Shown here piece after piece: positions 34,243-45,020 of a DNA stretch of 64,000 nt. A program made the translations under genes and the position numbers. The notes beneath the pieces were generated by a model. It did no database searches, was not told where the DNA came from, and saw only the letters and a list, made by a program, of their open reading frames with translations. This DNA is from Dactylis glomerata. Its lineage: Eukaryota > Streptophyta > Magnoliopsida > Poales > Poaceae. The stretch lies in contig QXEO01000143.1 of the NCBI GenBank assembly GCA_007115705.1, forward strand, positions 5,625,434 to 5,689,433, in the 5' to 3' direction. Within the stretch, counting starts at the first letter, position 1. The number at the start of each line of letters is the position of its first letter.

Positions 34243-34923
34243 TGTCAAAAAGAGTAGGAAATACTGCCATTTTATGGGTTTTCAGTTTTCCTTTTCTGAA
34301 TTCTTTTGGTGATATTTACAGAGAGTACTTCTGGTATTAGCAATTTTTTGTCATTTTTGGGAGTTTCCTCTTGTGTTTTAGCATGTACGAGTTGAATACA
34401 AGCATAACCCAAGCAACTAGCTAGAGATCCCTTACGAGTTGAATAGTTGCACTTCTAAGTTTAGCTTCTGCGGCTGCCGGATTATCTCAGGGCATGTGGA
34501 AATATGATCATACCTCAGGGCGCAACACACTGTAGGAATATTATTATCTAGTGATCATTTTACCTTAGGGAGAGCTGTGGGTATTTTTTTTTTGTAAATG
34601 TGGTGTGCAATGATGCCTTGCTCTACAATACCGATTTTGGTACCGCGTTGCCGCGAATATCATTTAGAACTATATTTAGCAGGGTTGAATTTGGGATCAA
34701 GGATAAATTTAGTAAAGGTGAAGATGTTGTTGAGCCAAGTCTAATGATTGATAATAATTTGAAATCTGTACAACGAACTGAAGAAACTTTCATGGATCAC
34801 TCACTTTAAAAATCATCATCTCACAGTGCATGAACTCTGTAAGCAAGGAAAAACATAGATATTCCAGAGCTTAACAAAGCAAGAAGAAGCGTTTGTAGCA
34901 GATTGATATAATCAACGTACTTG
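34243..34923. other. Spacer; no gene seen
   Basis: Sequence between the pseudogene and the dehydratase gene. It likely includes the dehydratase 3' UTR near 34800-34923. The 69-codon frame at 34600-34809 has no recognisable motif. Confidence 0.4.
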
Positions 34924-35669
34924 TTACTCAGCAACGGCCTCCGAGCTGAGCTGCAGCGTGGGCAGAAACGCCATGGCCTCACCATCGATCGCGAGAGTCA
35001 CCTCGTCGTCTTCATGGCCAATGGCGAAGCACTTGGTGGCGAACTTGACGCTGCATTTAGAACACAGATAGATCAGTTACAGCATCAGGAAGAACTGCAA
35101 TGTCCTCAGAAAGAAGAGAAGAGATGGGTTTAGATGATGGTACATACATGTGCCTCCCGCCAGCGGATTTGATGTTGAGCGCCCGCACCTCCGCGATCGC
35201 CTCGTCGCCGACGTAGACCGGCGACGCGAACCTGAGCGACTGGCTGGCGTACACCGCTCCGGGCTGCACCATCGGAGAGCGAAACATCGATCAGATCGGA
35301 CTGAATCTTATCGACACGTCATTCCTGCAGTTTGTTCGGCGGAATGCCCCAGAGAGAATGGAGGGGAGGGGACGGGATGGGGATGCGTACGAAGCGGGAG
35401 GCGATGAGGGCGGGGAAGAGGGAGGCGGCGAGCATGCCGTGGACCACGCGGCCGCGCGCGAACCCGCCTGCCCCGCGGGCGAAGGCATCGTCCAGGTGCA
35501 CCGGGTTCCGGTCGCCGCTCACCGCCGCGTAAGCGGCCACGTCGGCCTCCGTGAACCGCCGCCGGCCTGACCGCAGCGCGTCGCCCACGTTCAGCAGGGC
35601 CGCCGTCGCCGGCCCTGAGGCCGAGGCCGAGGTCGCCGCCTTGCGGACGAGCGGGACGGCCAGGCGCAT
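34924..35669 (-). CDS. MaoC-like hydroxyacyl-thioester dehydratase
   Basis: Three exons, 173 residues: 35669-35391, 35263-35148 and 35050-34924 (TAA). Donors are GTACGC and GTATGT; acceptors GTGCAG and ATGCAG. The reading joins in frame across both introns. It has the single hot-dog fold of R-specific hydratases: AVSGDRNPVHLDD holds the catalytic pair Asp53 and His58, followed by RGRVVHGML. The N-terminus (MRLAVPLVRKAATSASA) is basic and Ser/Ala-rich, fitting a mitochondrial presequence. Closest known role: 3-hydroxyacyl-ACP dehydratase of mitochondrial fatty acid synthesis (HTD2 type), which removes water from 3-hydroxyacyl chains. A peroxisomal role is less likely, as the C-terminus AVAE is not a PTS1. 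Confidence 0.9.
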
Positions 35670-35935
35670 CCCGGCGGCCGATCTTGCTTCCAGGTGTGAG
35701 TACCCGCCGCTTTTATCAGCCGAAAAGAATCACGTGACAATCTGCGGTACCCTCGCTTTGCCCGCTGTTTTTTCTCCAAATATTATTTATTTTATTCAAT
35801 TTTCAGAAATAATAGTACGTACATAAATTTTAAAATTTATAAAAATAATACACCCTCGTCCATGGCTTAGACGATTAGTCCTTGTCATCCATGACCTGGA
35901 CGACAGGTGTTATTCAGTTATGCAATCGTCCTTTT
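35670..35935. other. 5' flank of the dehydratase gene
   Basis: Presumed promoter and leader of the minus-strand dehydratase gene, ending at the Copia target site CTTTT (35931-35935). Part of 35860-35930 forms an imperfect inverted repeat around GTCATCCATGAC. Confidence 0.4.
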
Positions 35936-36219
35936 TATTCTGAGTGGGAATTGAGAGACAATCCAGAGACAAAGACAAATGAATGAATCAGTTCTTTATT
36001 GATGATTGATACAGGGTATATATACAATCTGAAGAGGTGGTTCCCTGGAGGCGTCGTTCCGTATCGATGGCGGCGATCGTGGCGGTTCCACGATCGAAGG
36101 CGTGGATATGCCCAGGAGGGAACCGTCGGGAGCGGGGGTCGGTTCCCAGGAGTGGGAACGTAACTCCTGAGATTAAGTGGAGATTATCCATAATTATCTG
36201 AGGATAATTATTCTTAACA
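35936..36219 (-). repeat. 3' LTR of Copia
   Basis: 284 bp, coding-strand start TGTTAAGAAT at 36219, end CTCAGAATA at 35936. The polypurine tract (GGGGGAG on the minus strand, 36220-36226) abuts it. Confidence 0.93.
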
Positions 36220-36596
36220 CTCCCCCTAATCACCGCTTAATTGTATAAGTACTCATCATCTTGATTAAATCTCCTCAAAAACCCTGTGGGAAAAATGTGA
36301 GGAGTATGATAGGATATGCTGTTAAAACTCCTTCAAACCCAGTGGGAAAATAAGGAGAAAATGATACAGCATATTATGATTATTGCCTCTGTTAACTCAA
36401 TATCAAATAGATCCATAGAATATAGAGGTCAATAAATATGTCGTGTATACTTTCCTAAAAACCCTGATGGGGAAAAGGGATAGTATGACATATGATCTTA
36501 TGTTGATATTACCTCATTAAAAACCTTAATGAGAACCTGTAAAGTAAACTCATCAAGGGAAAAAGAGTATAATATGATGCTTTGAACAGGAACAGT

Positions 36597-39500
36597 TCAG
36601 GAAGATACTCCCCCTGATTCTTCCAAATCTCGAAGCCGTCGCATACCAATTCCATGAATGTATTTCTGGAATGTTGAAGTTGGTAGAGACTTCGTGAATA
36701 GGTCAGCGATGTTATCGCATGATTTGACTTGCAAGATGTTTATTTCCCCACTCTTTTGGAGCTCATGAGGATAAAACAATTTAGGGGCAATATGCTTAGT
36801 GATATTGCTCTTGATGTACCATGTTTGCATCTGTGCAACACAAGCTGCATTATCTTCATAGATAATGGTAGGTGATTCGATAGAACCAATGCCACATGAC
36901 TGTTGTATGTGGTTTATCATTCTGCGAAGCTACACGCTTTCGCGTGATGCCTCATATAATGCGATGATTTCAGAATGATTGGTAGAAGTCGCAATCAGAG
37001 TCTGTTTCGAAGACTTCCATGATATGGCAGTTCCACCATGAAGGAACACAAAGCCGGTTTGTGATCTGGCATTATGGGGATCAGATAAATAGCCAGCATC
37101 GGTGTATCCAATCATATCAGAGTCCAGATTTCTCTGAAACTGAAAAAATAGGCCAAGATCCTTTGTGCCTTGGAGATATCGGAAGATATTCTTGACCCCC
37201 GACCAATGGCGTTTGGTGGGAGCTGCGCTGTATCTAGCAAGTAGATTCACTGCAAATGCGAGGTCAGGTCTCGTACAGTTTGCAAGATACATGAGCGCTC
37301 CAATGGCACTGAGATATGGAACCTCGGGTCCCAACAACTCTTCTCCATCATCCCTTGGCCTGAACGGATCTTTCTCTACGTCTAGAGAACGAACCACCAT
37401 GGGAGTCTTAGATGGATAGGATTTGTCCATATTGAATTTCTCCAATATTTTTTGGATATAGGCAGCTTGGTGTACCATTATTCCTGAGGGAAGGTGCTCG
37501 AGTTGAAGACCCAAGCAAAATTTGGTTTGACCCAAATCCTTCATCTCAAATTCTGTCTTTAGATGATTGCGTGCTTCATCAATATCTTGTGTGTTACCAA
37601 TGATGTTCGGATCATCGACGTACACTGAAATGATGCAAAATCCAGATGTGGACTTCTTGATGAAGACACATGGGCAGTCATTACTGTTGGAGTAACCCTT
37701 CTGAAGAAGGAACTCGCTAAGTCGGTTGTACCACATCCGTCCCGACTGTTTCAAGCCGTACAGAGACTTGTTCAGTTTTACACAATACATGTTGCGTTTT
37801 GTGCTTGCATCCGGTACAGAGATTCCGTCAGGAACCTTCATGTATATGTCCGAATCTAGTGACCCATAAAGATATGCGGTCACGACGTCCATCAACTGCA
37901 TGGATAGACGATTTTGCACTGCCAAAGATATTAGATATCGGAAAGTGATACCACTCATTACTGGAGAATATGTCTCATTGAAATCAATGCCGGGTCTCTC
38001 CGTGAAACCCTGTGCTACGAGCCTCGCTTTGTATCTCACCACCTCATTGTTCTCATTCCGTTTCCGGAGGAAAACCCATTTGAATCCCACAGGGAAAACT
38101 TTGGGAGGTGTTGGTATTGCTTTTGTGAATACCTTCCTTTTATTAAGCGAAGCAAGTTCTGCTTGTATTGCTTCCTTCCATTTAGGCCAGTCGGAGCGTT
38201 TTTCACACTCAACGATAGTCCTTGGATCATGATCATTGAGAAGGGTATCAGCAATTGCAGCAGAAAAATAAGTGTCGACAATCGTAGACTTACGGTTGAA
38301 TGATTCTCCAGAATCGATATAGTTGGTGGATATCTCATGCACCCTTGATGACTCTTCGTGATTTCCCAATAAGCGTGAGTCCAGGTGTTCCGATGTCCCA
38401 GCCAGTGTGTGCACACTGGAGCTGGGTTGTGGAGGTTGCCCTTCCACAGGGTGTATACTACCCATAAGGTGTTTGTCAACGTTGAGCTGACTTGCATTTA
38501 CTGATTTAGAGGATTTTCTCCTCTCTCTCCTTTGTTGCTTGCGAGAAGCAGGATCCGGGTCAGAGGCCGTACTACTCCCCCTCTTTTTAGGATCAGGGAG
38601 CTGAGTGGTTTTTATTGGTACCTCCACTCTTTCGGGCGCGTTTCTGGCCGGTTTCTAGGATTTTGTTACACCTTTTAAATCAGTAAACGAATCTGGCAGA
38701 TTAATTGCAAGATGTTGCAAATTTATGATTTTCCGAACTTGAAGTTCGGTCTCTTGGGTACGTGGATCCGAGGCTGAAATGGCGATAGCATTCCAATCAA
38801 TTTCCGGGCATTCTTTCTGGTACTTGAAATCTCCCCTAATGCCGGAAAATGTTCCTCGTCAAAGATACAATCAGCGAGACGGGCTGTGAATAGATCCCCT
38901 GTAAGGGGTTCCAGGTACTTGATAATCGACGGTGATTTGTACCCCACATAGATCCCCAGTTTTCTATGTGGACCCATAGATGTCCGCTGGGGTGGTGAGA
39001 TCGGGACGTACGTAGCACATCCGAACTTACGCAGATGGGAAATACTGGGAGGATTTCCACGTACCAATTGCAGAGGGGAAGTACTGTGATATGCAGTAGG
39101 TCGCAATTGGATTAGGTCAGCAGCGTGTAAGACTGCATGACCCCAACACGAGCTTGGCAAGCTGCAATTCATTAACAAAGGTCTTGCAATGAGTTTGATT
39201 CTCTTGATTAGAGATTCAGCCAAACCATTTTGAGTATGGACGTATGGAACAGAGTGCTGAACTTCAATCCCCAGGGCCATGCAATAGTCATTGAAGGCAC
39301 GTGAAGAGAATTCTGCAGCATTGTCCATGCGAATTGATTTAATTCGACTTTCTGGAAAATGGGCCTGTAACTTAATTACTTCCCTCATTATCTTGGCAAA
39401 TGCATGGTTTCGTGTGGAAAGAAGACACACATGTGACCATCGTGTAGATGCGTCAATCAAAACCATGAAATACCGAAACGGTCCAGATAATGGTTGGATG

Positions 39501-40156
39501 GGACCACAAATATCACCTTGAATGCGTTCAAGGAACTGAAGTGGTTCAGCTTGTATTTTGAGGTGCGAAGGCCTCAAAATTAGCTTTCCTGTGGCGCACG
39601 ATGTGCACACAAAATCTGATGACTGAGGAAATTTTGACTCATGCAAATTGTGACCAATGGAATTGCTAGTAATCTTCCTCATCATCCCGATGCCGGGATG
39701 GCCTAGGCGATCATGCCAGGTTTGGAATGCATCAACATTCTGGAAAATTACCTTGTAAGCAACATGATCTACGGGCTTGATGTACGTATAGTACAATCCA
39801 GACGACAGAGAAGGAATTTTTTCAAGTACTTGCTTGCCATATCCGTAATCCTTTGTGAAGAGTAGATACTCCTCTTTGTTGTCCTCATGGGTTTCAATGT
39901 GAAAGCCATTTTTACGGATATCTCGATAACTGATCAAGGTACGTGAAGAATCGGGATACAGCAAGGCATCCTCAATTGTCACTTGTGTACCATTTGGGAG
40001 GGTAAATATGGCACGTCCAGTACCAACAATTACCGTATCGCGTCCAGCGATAGTCAAAATATCTCCATTCATCTTTTTCAGAGTTTGAAAATACTTGAGC
40101 TCCCTCAGTATCGAGTTTGTGGTCGCACTGTCCACAAGGCATAATTCCTCTTCCAT
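36597..40156 (-). pseudogene. Copia pol: protease, integrase, RT, RNase H (broken)
   Basis: Read on the minus strand in three open pieces: 40156-38723, 38627-36930 and 36920-36597. First piece: protease-type DSATTN near its start, then the GAG-pre-integrase HDRLGHPG and an integrase core with MDNAAEF. Second piece: reverse transcriptase with YVDD near 37615-37626 and the start of RNase H. Third piece: rest of RNase H ending in the typical LFTKSLP. Breaks: a frame change with TAA at about 38723, a TAG at about 38655 in the following frame, and a TAG between 36930 and 36920. The protein would normally process, copy and integrate the element. The domain order is Copia, not Gypsy. Confidence 0.92.
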
Positions 40157-40352
40157 CGGATTGTTCCCGTAGAGAGCTATATATAAAAATGAAGAATTTT
40201 CAGTAAGAAAACCTTATTTAAATATATAGAATACAATCTTATTATATCAAAGTGCTGATACAATATACATGACAACAATACTTATGTTCTATTACAATAT
40301 CACACATGGACATAAATACATAAAACGATCACTAAGGAGATTGTGGGACTAT
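40157..40352 (-). other. Non-coding gap between Copia gag and pol
   Basis: An AT-rich 196-base stretch separates the gag stop from the pol frame. Upstream of the pol ATG the frame stays open to about 40180, preceded by TATATATAG on the minus strand, a possible 3' splice site. An intron or a separate pol transcript is possible; I could not identify a matching 5' splice site with confidence. Confidence 0.35.
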
Positions 40353-41405
40353 CTAGTCGAAGTCTCCAAACATGTCCGTTGAGGCGTACTCAACCATCAT
40401 GTTCTCCGTGCCCATAGGGTCATGTGACTTCTGGAGGGTCGTAGTGCCGCTAGGTTCCGAAGGAACATCTTGCGAGCAACCAGCTCCATCGGTGTCATCT
40501 GGATGAAGATTGAAGTTGGCTTCAAACCTTTTCCCTTGAGGTCCTTTGCGTCCTTGGGATTGCTGGTAGAGAATGGCCAGATGCTTAGGGGTTTTGCACT
40601 TGTTGGTAGGATGCATGTAGCACCCACACCTATCACAAAGCTTGGTTTTTTCAAACTTGGGCTTTGCGGTGCTTTTCCCACGGTCCGAGTTTCTAGGCTT
40701 TTTGTTTCGCTTGCGCTTTCGCTTACCATTGAACTTTGATGATTTGCCTTTGGAAGCACCATCAAAATTACGTCCATTTGCAACATTCATATGAACTTCG
40801 GGGAGAGGTTGGGAACCAACCGGGCGCTGAGAGCCGTTCTTAGCAAGCAGCTCATCATGCTTTTCAGCCTGAAGTAAGATATGAATGAGGTCGGAATAGA
40901 CTTGGTAGTTGTGAGCACGGTATTGCTGCTGGAGGAGCCTTTCAGATGGGAGCATAGTAGACAAAGTCTTTTCTATCTTTTCTGCATCAGTAGGTTCCTT
41001 CCCGCAAAAGCGCAATTTAGAACTTATCTTATGAACCTCATGATTGTACTCTCCAATGGACCTGAAGTCTTGGAGTCGAAGATGTGTCCAATCATGAAGT
41101 GCTTCGGGCAGGACAACTGCCTTCTGCTGTTCATACCTCGTTTTGAGGGCCTGAAACAAAGTAAATGGGGATTCCTCCTCCAAATACTCGGACTTAAGAT
41201 CTTGATGAATATGGTGCCTTATGATGTATAAGGCAGAATATTTCTGCTCATCTCTTAGTGGCGTGACTCCATCCGGGAGGGGATCCTCCGGATTCTGGAT
41301 TGCACGCACTAATCCACGGGATGCAAGAGCGATCTTGATGTCCATGGCCCAAGTAGGGTAGTTGTGGCCATCGAGCTCGAGTGGATCGAACTCTTTTCCA
41401 GCCAT
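40353..41405 (-). CDS. Copia Gag
   Basis: Intact 350-residue ORF starting MAGKEFDPLELDGHNYPTW. The N-terminal half is the UBN2/Copia-type Gag domain (YPTWAMDIKIAL, later LKTRYEQQK). A basic Lys/Arg-rich stretch lies near residues 220-250, and a zinc knuckle CDRCGCYMHPTNKC (CX2CX4HX4C) follows at about 256-269. It packages element RNA into cytoplasmic particles. A start Met is clear and no breaks are seen, in contrast to pol. Confidence 0.93.
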   Translation of the reverse strand: MAGKEFDPLELDGHNYPTWAMDIKIALASRGLVRAIQNPEDPLPDGVTPLRDEQKYSALYIIRHHIHQDLKSEYLEEESPFTLFQALKTRYEQQKAVVLPEALHDWTHLRLQDFRSIGEYNHEVHKISSKLRFCGKEPTDAEKIEKTLSTMLPSERLLQQQYRAHNYQVYSDLIHILLQAEKHDELLAKNGSQRPVGSQPLPEVHMNVANGRNFDGASKGKSSKFNGKRKRKRNKKPRNSDRGKSTAKPKFEKTKLCDRCGCYMHPTNKCKTPKHLAILYQQSQGRKGPQGKRFEANFNLHPDDTDGAGCSQDVPSEPSGTTTLQKSHDPMGTENMMVEYASTDMFGDFD

Positions 41406-42307
41406 CGGTTACCTACATGGGTAAACCAGAGATTATTAATTTACGCATGGTAAATCAAAAACCATCATGGTTATGTTGTAATGAACAATGCAAAATTAAT
41501 GATATTCAAGATGTGAGCTTGAAAATCACTAGTGTGCGCTTCAAGTTGTTAAACATGACACATTGTAGATACTCCCAAAAAAGAATTTCGGGGTCCATCT
41601 CTCAGCAATAGAGAGTATAATCTGATAAAATCAGTAGATACTCATGTTTCTAGTGCCTTATGTCATGATTTTAGTAAAATGTGTGGGAGATCACTTGATA
41701 AGTAATCGCGGTAGCGGAGATAATCTGCAATGCATGCAGTAGATCCGTGCGCTACCTTTGATCCCAAACATCAACTTGAAGTAGTCACTTAGAATTTTGC
41801 ATATCAACTCGTGCTCGTATTAAGCCGAAGGCTCAATTAAGACGATGAATTGATTTTATTTGCAAGAATTTGAAAACCCAATGCAAATATTAGATGCAAT
41901 TAATCTCAACATGTGGATAACATGGAAATATATACATTACATCACAAAGTGCTGGAATACATATAGTACTCTACAGATCTACAGTACTAAAGATTAAAAC
42001 ACTGCAATAAACAGGTCTAAAACAGATATAAACTGCTAGAAACTACTGTTAATGAGGCTAAAAAGCGAAACAGAAAAATAAAAGATTTTTAGTTCAGTTG
42101 CGGAATTTAGCCCGAAGGCCCATCAAGAGAAAGCAGCAGGAGAGTGACCGGCCCGATCCAACCCAAGGCAGGGGCGATCGGATAAGACGGAGTGGGGGGC
42201 GGTCGGGGATCGTTGACCCCGACACCACGCCCACCTCGCGTCCCCGTCCATGGCGCCAGGCCAAGAGGCGGTCGCCTCTCCACCCTCCTGCTGCCGGTGG
42301 CCGCGGC

Positions 42308-43201
42308 TCAACGGCGTCCAGACGAAGGCCCCGGCGCTCCTCCTTCCTCTTCAGAAGAAGACCCTCCGGAGAGGTGCGTCCCTGGCTCCACGCCATTGGA
42401 GTGGCCGTTGGGGAGGGACCTCGCCGGACTCCTCTCCCCCGGCCGACGGCCGGCGCGGCTGGCCACCAGGACGGCGCGCGGCTCGACGAAGCGGCCAGGA
42501 GGAGGCGGAGCAGCGACTGCGGAGCTACCCGCTCCGTTGCCGAGGACGTCGCCGGCCGAGGTCACCGGCGCGTGCAGACGCGGCTCCGGTCCGGCCCTCG
42601 ACGGCTCATGCGCCGGAGTCGGAGAAGGGAGGTCCAGGGACCCCGCCGGCGAGGTCGCTGCGGGCGCCACGGGCGCAGCCTCCACGATGTGGATGCCGTG
42701 CAGGAGTCTTGGGCAAGCCCAGCCATGCACAGGGCAAGGCAGGGGCGGAGGTGGGACGGCCAGGTCCGGGTCGTCGATGATCATGTCGTCGCCGGCCGGT
42801 TCCATCTCCTCATCGGCGTGCAGAAGCGGCGCCGCCGGACCAGCGAGAATCCACGCCGGCAGAGGCTGCGCCTCCGGCATCACTGGCGGAGTTGGGAGGG
42901 CGGCCTGGGTGCCTGATGGCCCAGCGCCATCACCACCACTACCGCGACGAGGTCGCGGACCTTGGCGACGGCCGCGGCGGACAGCGAAGCTCCGCATATA
43001 GCGGCCGTAGCGGTGGCTGTCGTGGCGGTGAAGAACATGATGATGACGGCCTCGACCATTGCTGCGGAAGAGGCGGCGCTGCCCATCACGGTAGTAGCCG
43101 CGGTGGCCACCAGCACCATGCCGGCGACGCACGTTGAAACGGAGGCGACGGTTTTCCTGGCGAAGAAGGTGAAGAAGAAAGCCTCGGTAAGTCCTTGCCA
43201 T
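42308..43201 (-). CDS. Extra ORF between Copia 5' LTR and gag
   Basis: An uninterrupted 297-codon ORF beginning 82 bases inside the 5' LTR and ending about 900 bases before gag. The protein starts MARTYRGFLLHLLRQENRR, is Arg/His/Gly-rich in the first ~95 residues and Pro/Ala-rich after. No known domain is recognised. The segment is strongly GC-rich while the leader between it and gag (41406-42100) is AT-rich, which suggests captured host sequence. High GC alone can keep frames open (long frames also exist on the plus strand here), so translation is unproven. Confidence 0.4.
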   Translation of the reverse strand: MARTYRGFLLHLLRQENRRLRFNVRRRHGAGGHRGYYRDGQRRLFRSNGRGRHHHVLHRHDSHRYGRYMRSFAVRRGRRQGPRPRRGSGGDGAGPSGTQAALPTPPVMPEAQPLPAWILAGPAAPLLHADEEMEPAGDDMIIDDPDLAVPPPPLPCPVHGWACPRLLHGIHIVEAAPVAPAATSPAGSLDLPSPTPAHEPSRAGPEPRLHAPVTSAGDVLGNGAGSSAVAAPPPPGRFVEPRAVLVASRAGRRPGERSPARSLPNGHSNGVEPGTHLSGGSSSEEEGGAPGPSSGRR

Positions 43202-43269
43202 CGTTCTTACCTATCTTCTTCTCTGATTCTTCTTGCTCCGGCGATCGCCGGAGTTGCTCTCGGGCAGAG

Positions 43270-43282
43270 CGTGCTGATAACG
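43270..43282 (-). other. Copia primer-binding site, half-tRNA type
   Basis: Directly after the 5' LTR the minus strand reads CGTTATCAGCACG. It does not match any tRNA 3' end I know (no TGG start). Its complement CGTGCTGATAACG resembles the anticodon arm of plant tRNA-Ile(AAU), differing only at the wobble base, which suggests an internally cut tRNA primer. Confidence 0.55.
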
Positions 43283-43566
43283 TATTCTGAGTGGGAATTG
43301 AGAGACAATCCAGAGACAAAGACAAATGAATGAATCAGTTCTTTATTGATGATTGATACAGGGTATATATACAATCTGAAGACGTGGTTCCCTGGAGGCG
43401 TCGTTCCGTATCGATGGCGGCGATCGTGGCGGTTCCACGATCGAAGGCGTGGATATGCCCAGGAGGGAACCGTCGGGAGCGGGGGTCGGTTCCCAGGAGT
43501 GGGAACGTAACTCCTGAGGTTAAGTGGAGATTATCCATAATTATCTGAGGATAATTATTCTTAACA
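43283..43566 (-). repeat. 5' LTR of Copia
   Basis: 284 bp, the same termini as the 3' LTR with two differences. Confidence 0.93.
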
Positions 43567-43585
43567 CTTTTAGCTATGCAAGTAG

Positions 43586-43621
43586 CTTATTGTCCACAGA
43601 GTTCGGAGCCTGGACAATAAG
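43586..43621. repeat. Perfect 11-bp hairpin
   Basis: CTTATTGTCCA (43586-43596) and TGGACAATAAG (43611-43621) are perfect inverted repeats around a 14-base loop, just outside the Copia insertion. It may be the end of a MITE that Copia interrupted. Confidence 0.6.
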
Positions 43622-44160
43622 TATGTGTAGCTTTTTTTTGAAATCTAATTCCAGCAATTATTTGTGTAGTGGTATATATTTATATATTTGAAATATGTAA
43701 GATTATTTATATTTATTCCAAACTACCACATGCGAGGAGCATCATGATGCATCACCAGGATCCGCGTGGTTGAGTGATCCTGATATCACCATGGAGAACT
43801 ACTACATCAGGCTGTAGTAGACCCCCACCACCGCAGTGCACGCTGGAGACTCAGACGCAGAACCAAGAGCGTATGTACAGCCAAGGTTATTGTGTCTCTC
43901 TCTCGCCGCATGAACCCCTGTTTTATTTTGTTCATCCTCACTGTGCACAACGGTAAAGATATGCCTCGCATGTGGTAGTTTAAAACAAGTACTGTACAAA
44001 CAATCTCACATATTTCAGATATAAATGCGTATAACTACAAACAAGCCGTCACTCAAACATTTGCTAGCCACGTTTTAGAGGTCGCTGATGGAAGTATCTA
44101 GCTTCTGTAAAAAAAGAATGGAGGAACCGGTATAACCTTTGTGTTTTTGTTATTCTGTAT
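43622..44160. other. Spacer; no gene seen
   Basis: AT-rich spacer with no coding region or clear repeat. Confidence 0.4.
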
Positions 44161-44735
44161 TTTTTTTTAAAACGGAGGCAAAAGTTTTGCCTCGATCTAT
44201 TAATTAAGAAAAAGAGAATTGCCCAGTTAATTAACGGAAAACCGGACAAAAACCGATACAAAGCGAACAACTCACGAACCAGAAAACTCCACGTCTGCAT
44301 AGGAACCCCCAACGAACACTGTCAACACACCACAACCGAATCCCCCAACACTTGAACAACACAACAAACACCTCAACAAAATGCAAAGGGCAACACCACA
44401 ACCAAGAATAGCCCAAACCGAGAGAACACGTCGAGAAACCGAAGATTGACCATCAAGCAGCCGCTGGTGCCTTTCCAGTGGCATCACTCCTCTTGCCTTT
44501 GCACCCAAGAGACTTCTCCTTCTTGGTGCCGGTCTGAGGGCAGTCACCCGCCTTCTTGCCTTTGTTCTTGATTGTTGACCCTGTTAGAAGGCAAGCAATC
44601 GTCCTTTCACACCCAGGAATAGCAGCCTTCAACTTGCTGAGCACGTCACAAAGCTCTTTTGCGAACAAAGCATGATAGAAGAAAAAATAGACCCAACATC
44701 CGCGCGCTGCCCAACGCTCATTCTCTTCCTCCAAG
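44161..44735 (-). mobile_element. LINE-like 3' fragment, minus strand
   Basis: The T-run at 44161-44168 is a poly(A) tail on the minus strand. It is preceded on that strand by TTAATTAATAGATCGAGGC and CAAAACTTTTGCCTCC, text typical of grass LINE 3' ends (recalled). A 93-codon Lys-rich frame (44734-44453) lies in it without a recognised domain. Target duplication not found. Confidence 0.5.
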
Positions 44736-45011
44736 GCCCCAAGGTTGTGAAGGTGATCACCTCCACGTTCGCCATCCGAACCTAAGACATTTCTTCAGGG
44801 AGCTATCTTCAGATCAGCGCAGGATGATTCTACCAGCTGGTCATGGACCGATCGTCATTCTGATAGGAGGCTGCTTTAGAACAGCCGACCAGATGACAGA
44901 TGAAATGGCACCAGGGTAACACTAGATTACTGGGTACATCGGCAACGTGATCATGCGCTGGAGATGGCAAAGCTTGGTTTAGAGCGTCTTTGATTCTCAA
45001 GATTCTAATAC
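44736..45011. other. Unassigned spacer
   Basis: No gene recognised. It ends at the target duplication of the retroposon at 45021. Confidence 0.35.
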
Positions 45012-45020
45012 CATCTTGAA

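Larger units (their letters stand above)
35936..43566 (-). mobile_element. Complete young Copia retrotransposon
   Basis: A 7631-bp minus-strand element between CTTTT duplications (35931-35935 and 43567-43571). It has 284-bp LTRs (5' LTR 43283-43566, 3' LTR 35936-36219), a primer site, a 1.9-kb leader with an extra ORF, gag, then protease-integrase-reverse transcriptase-RNase H in Copia order, and a purine tract. The LTRs differ at only two positions by eye (near 36051/43382 and 36172/43519). On the coding strand the LTR ends are TG..TA, not TG..CA; the TSD fixes this boundary. Pol carries several breaks, so this copy is recently inserted but not self-sufficient. Confidence 0.95.

Noticed and set aside
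42098..43001. Long plus-strand open frames in the Copia leader
   Set aside because: They oppose the element's transcription, overlap each other in several frames and have no domain; GC-rich sequence explains them.
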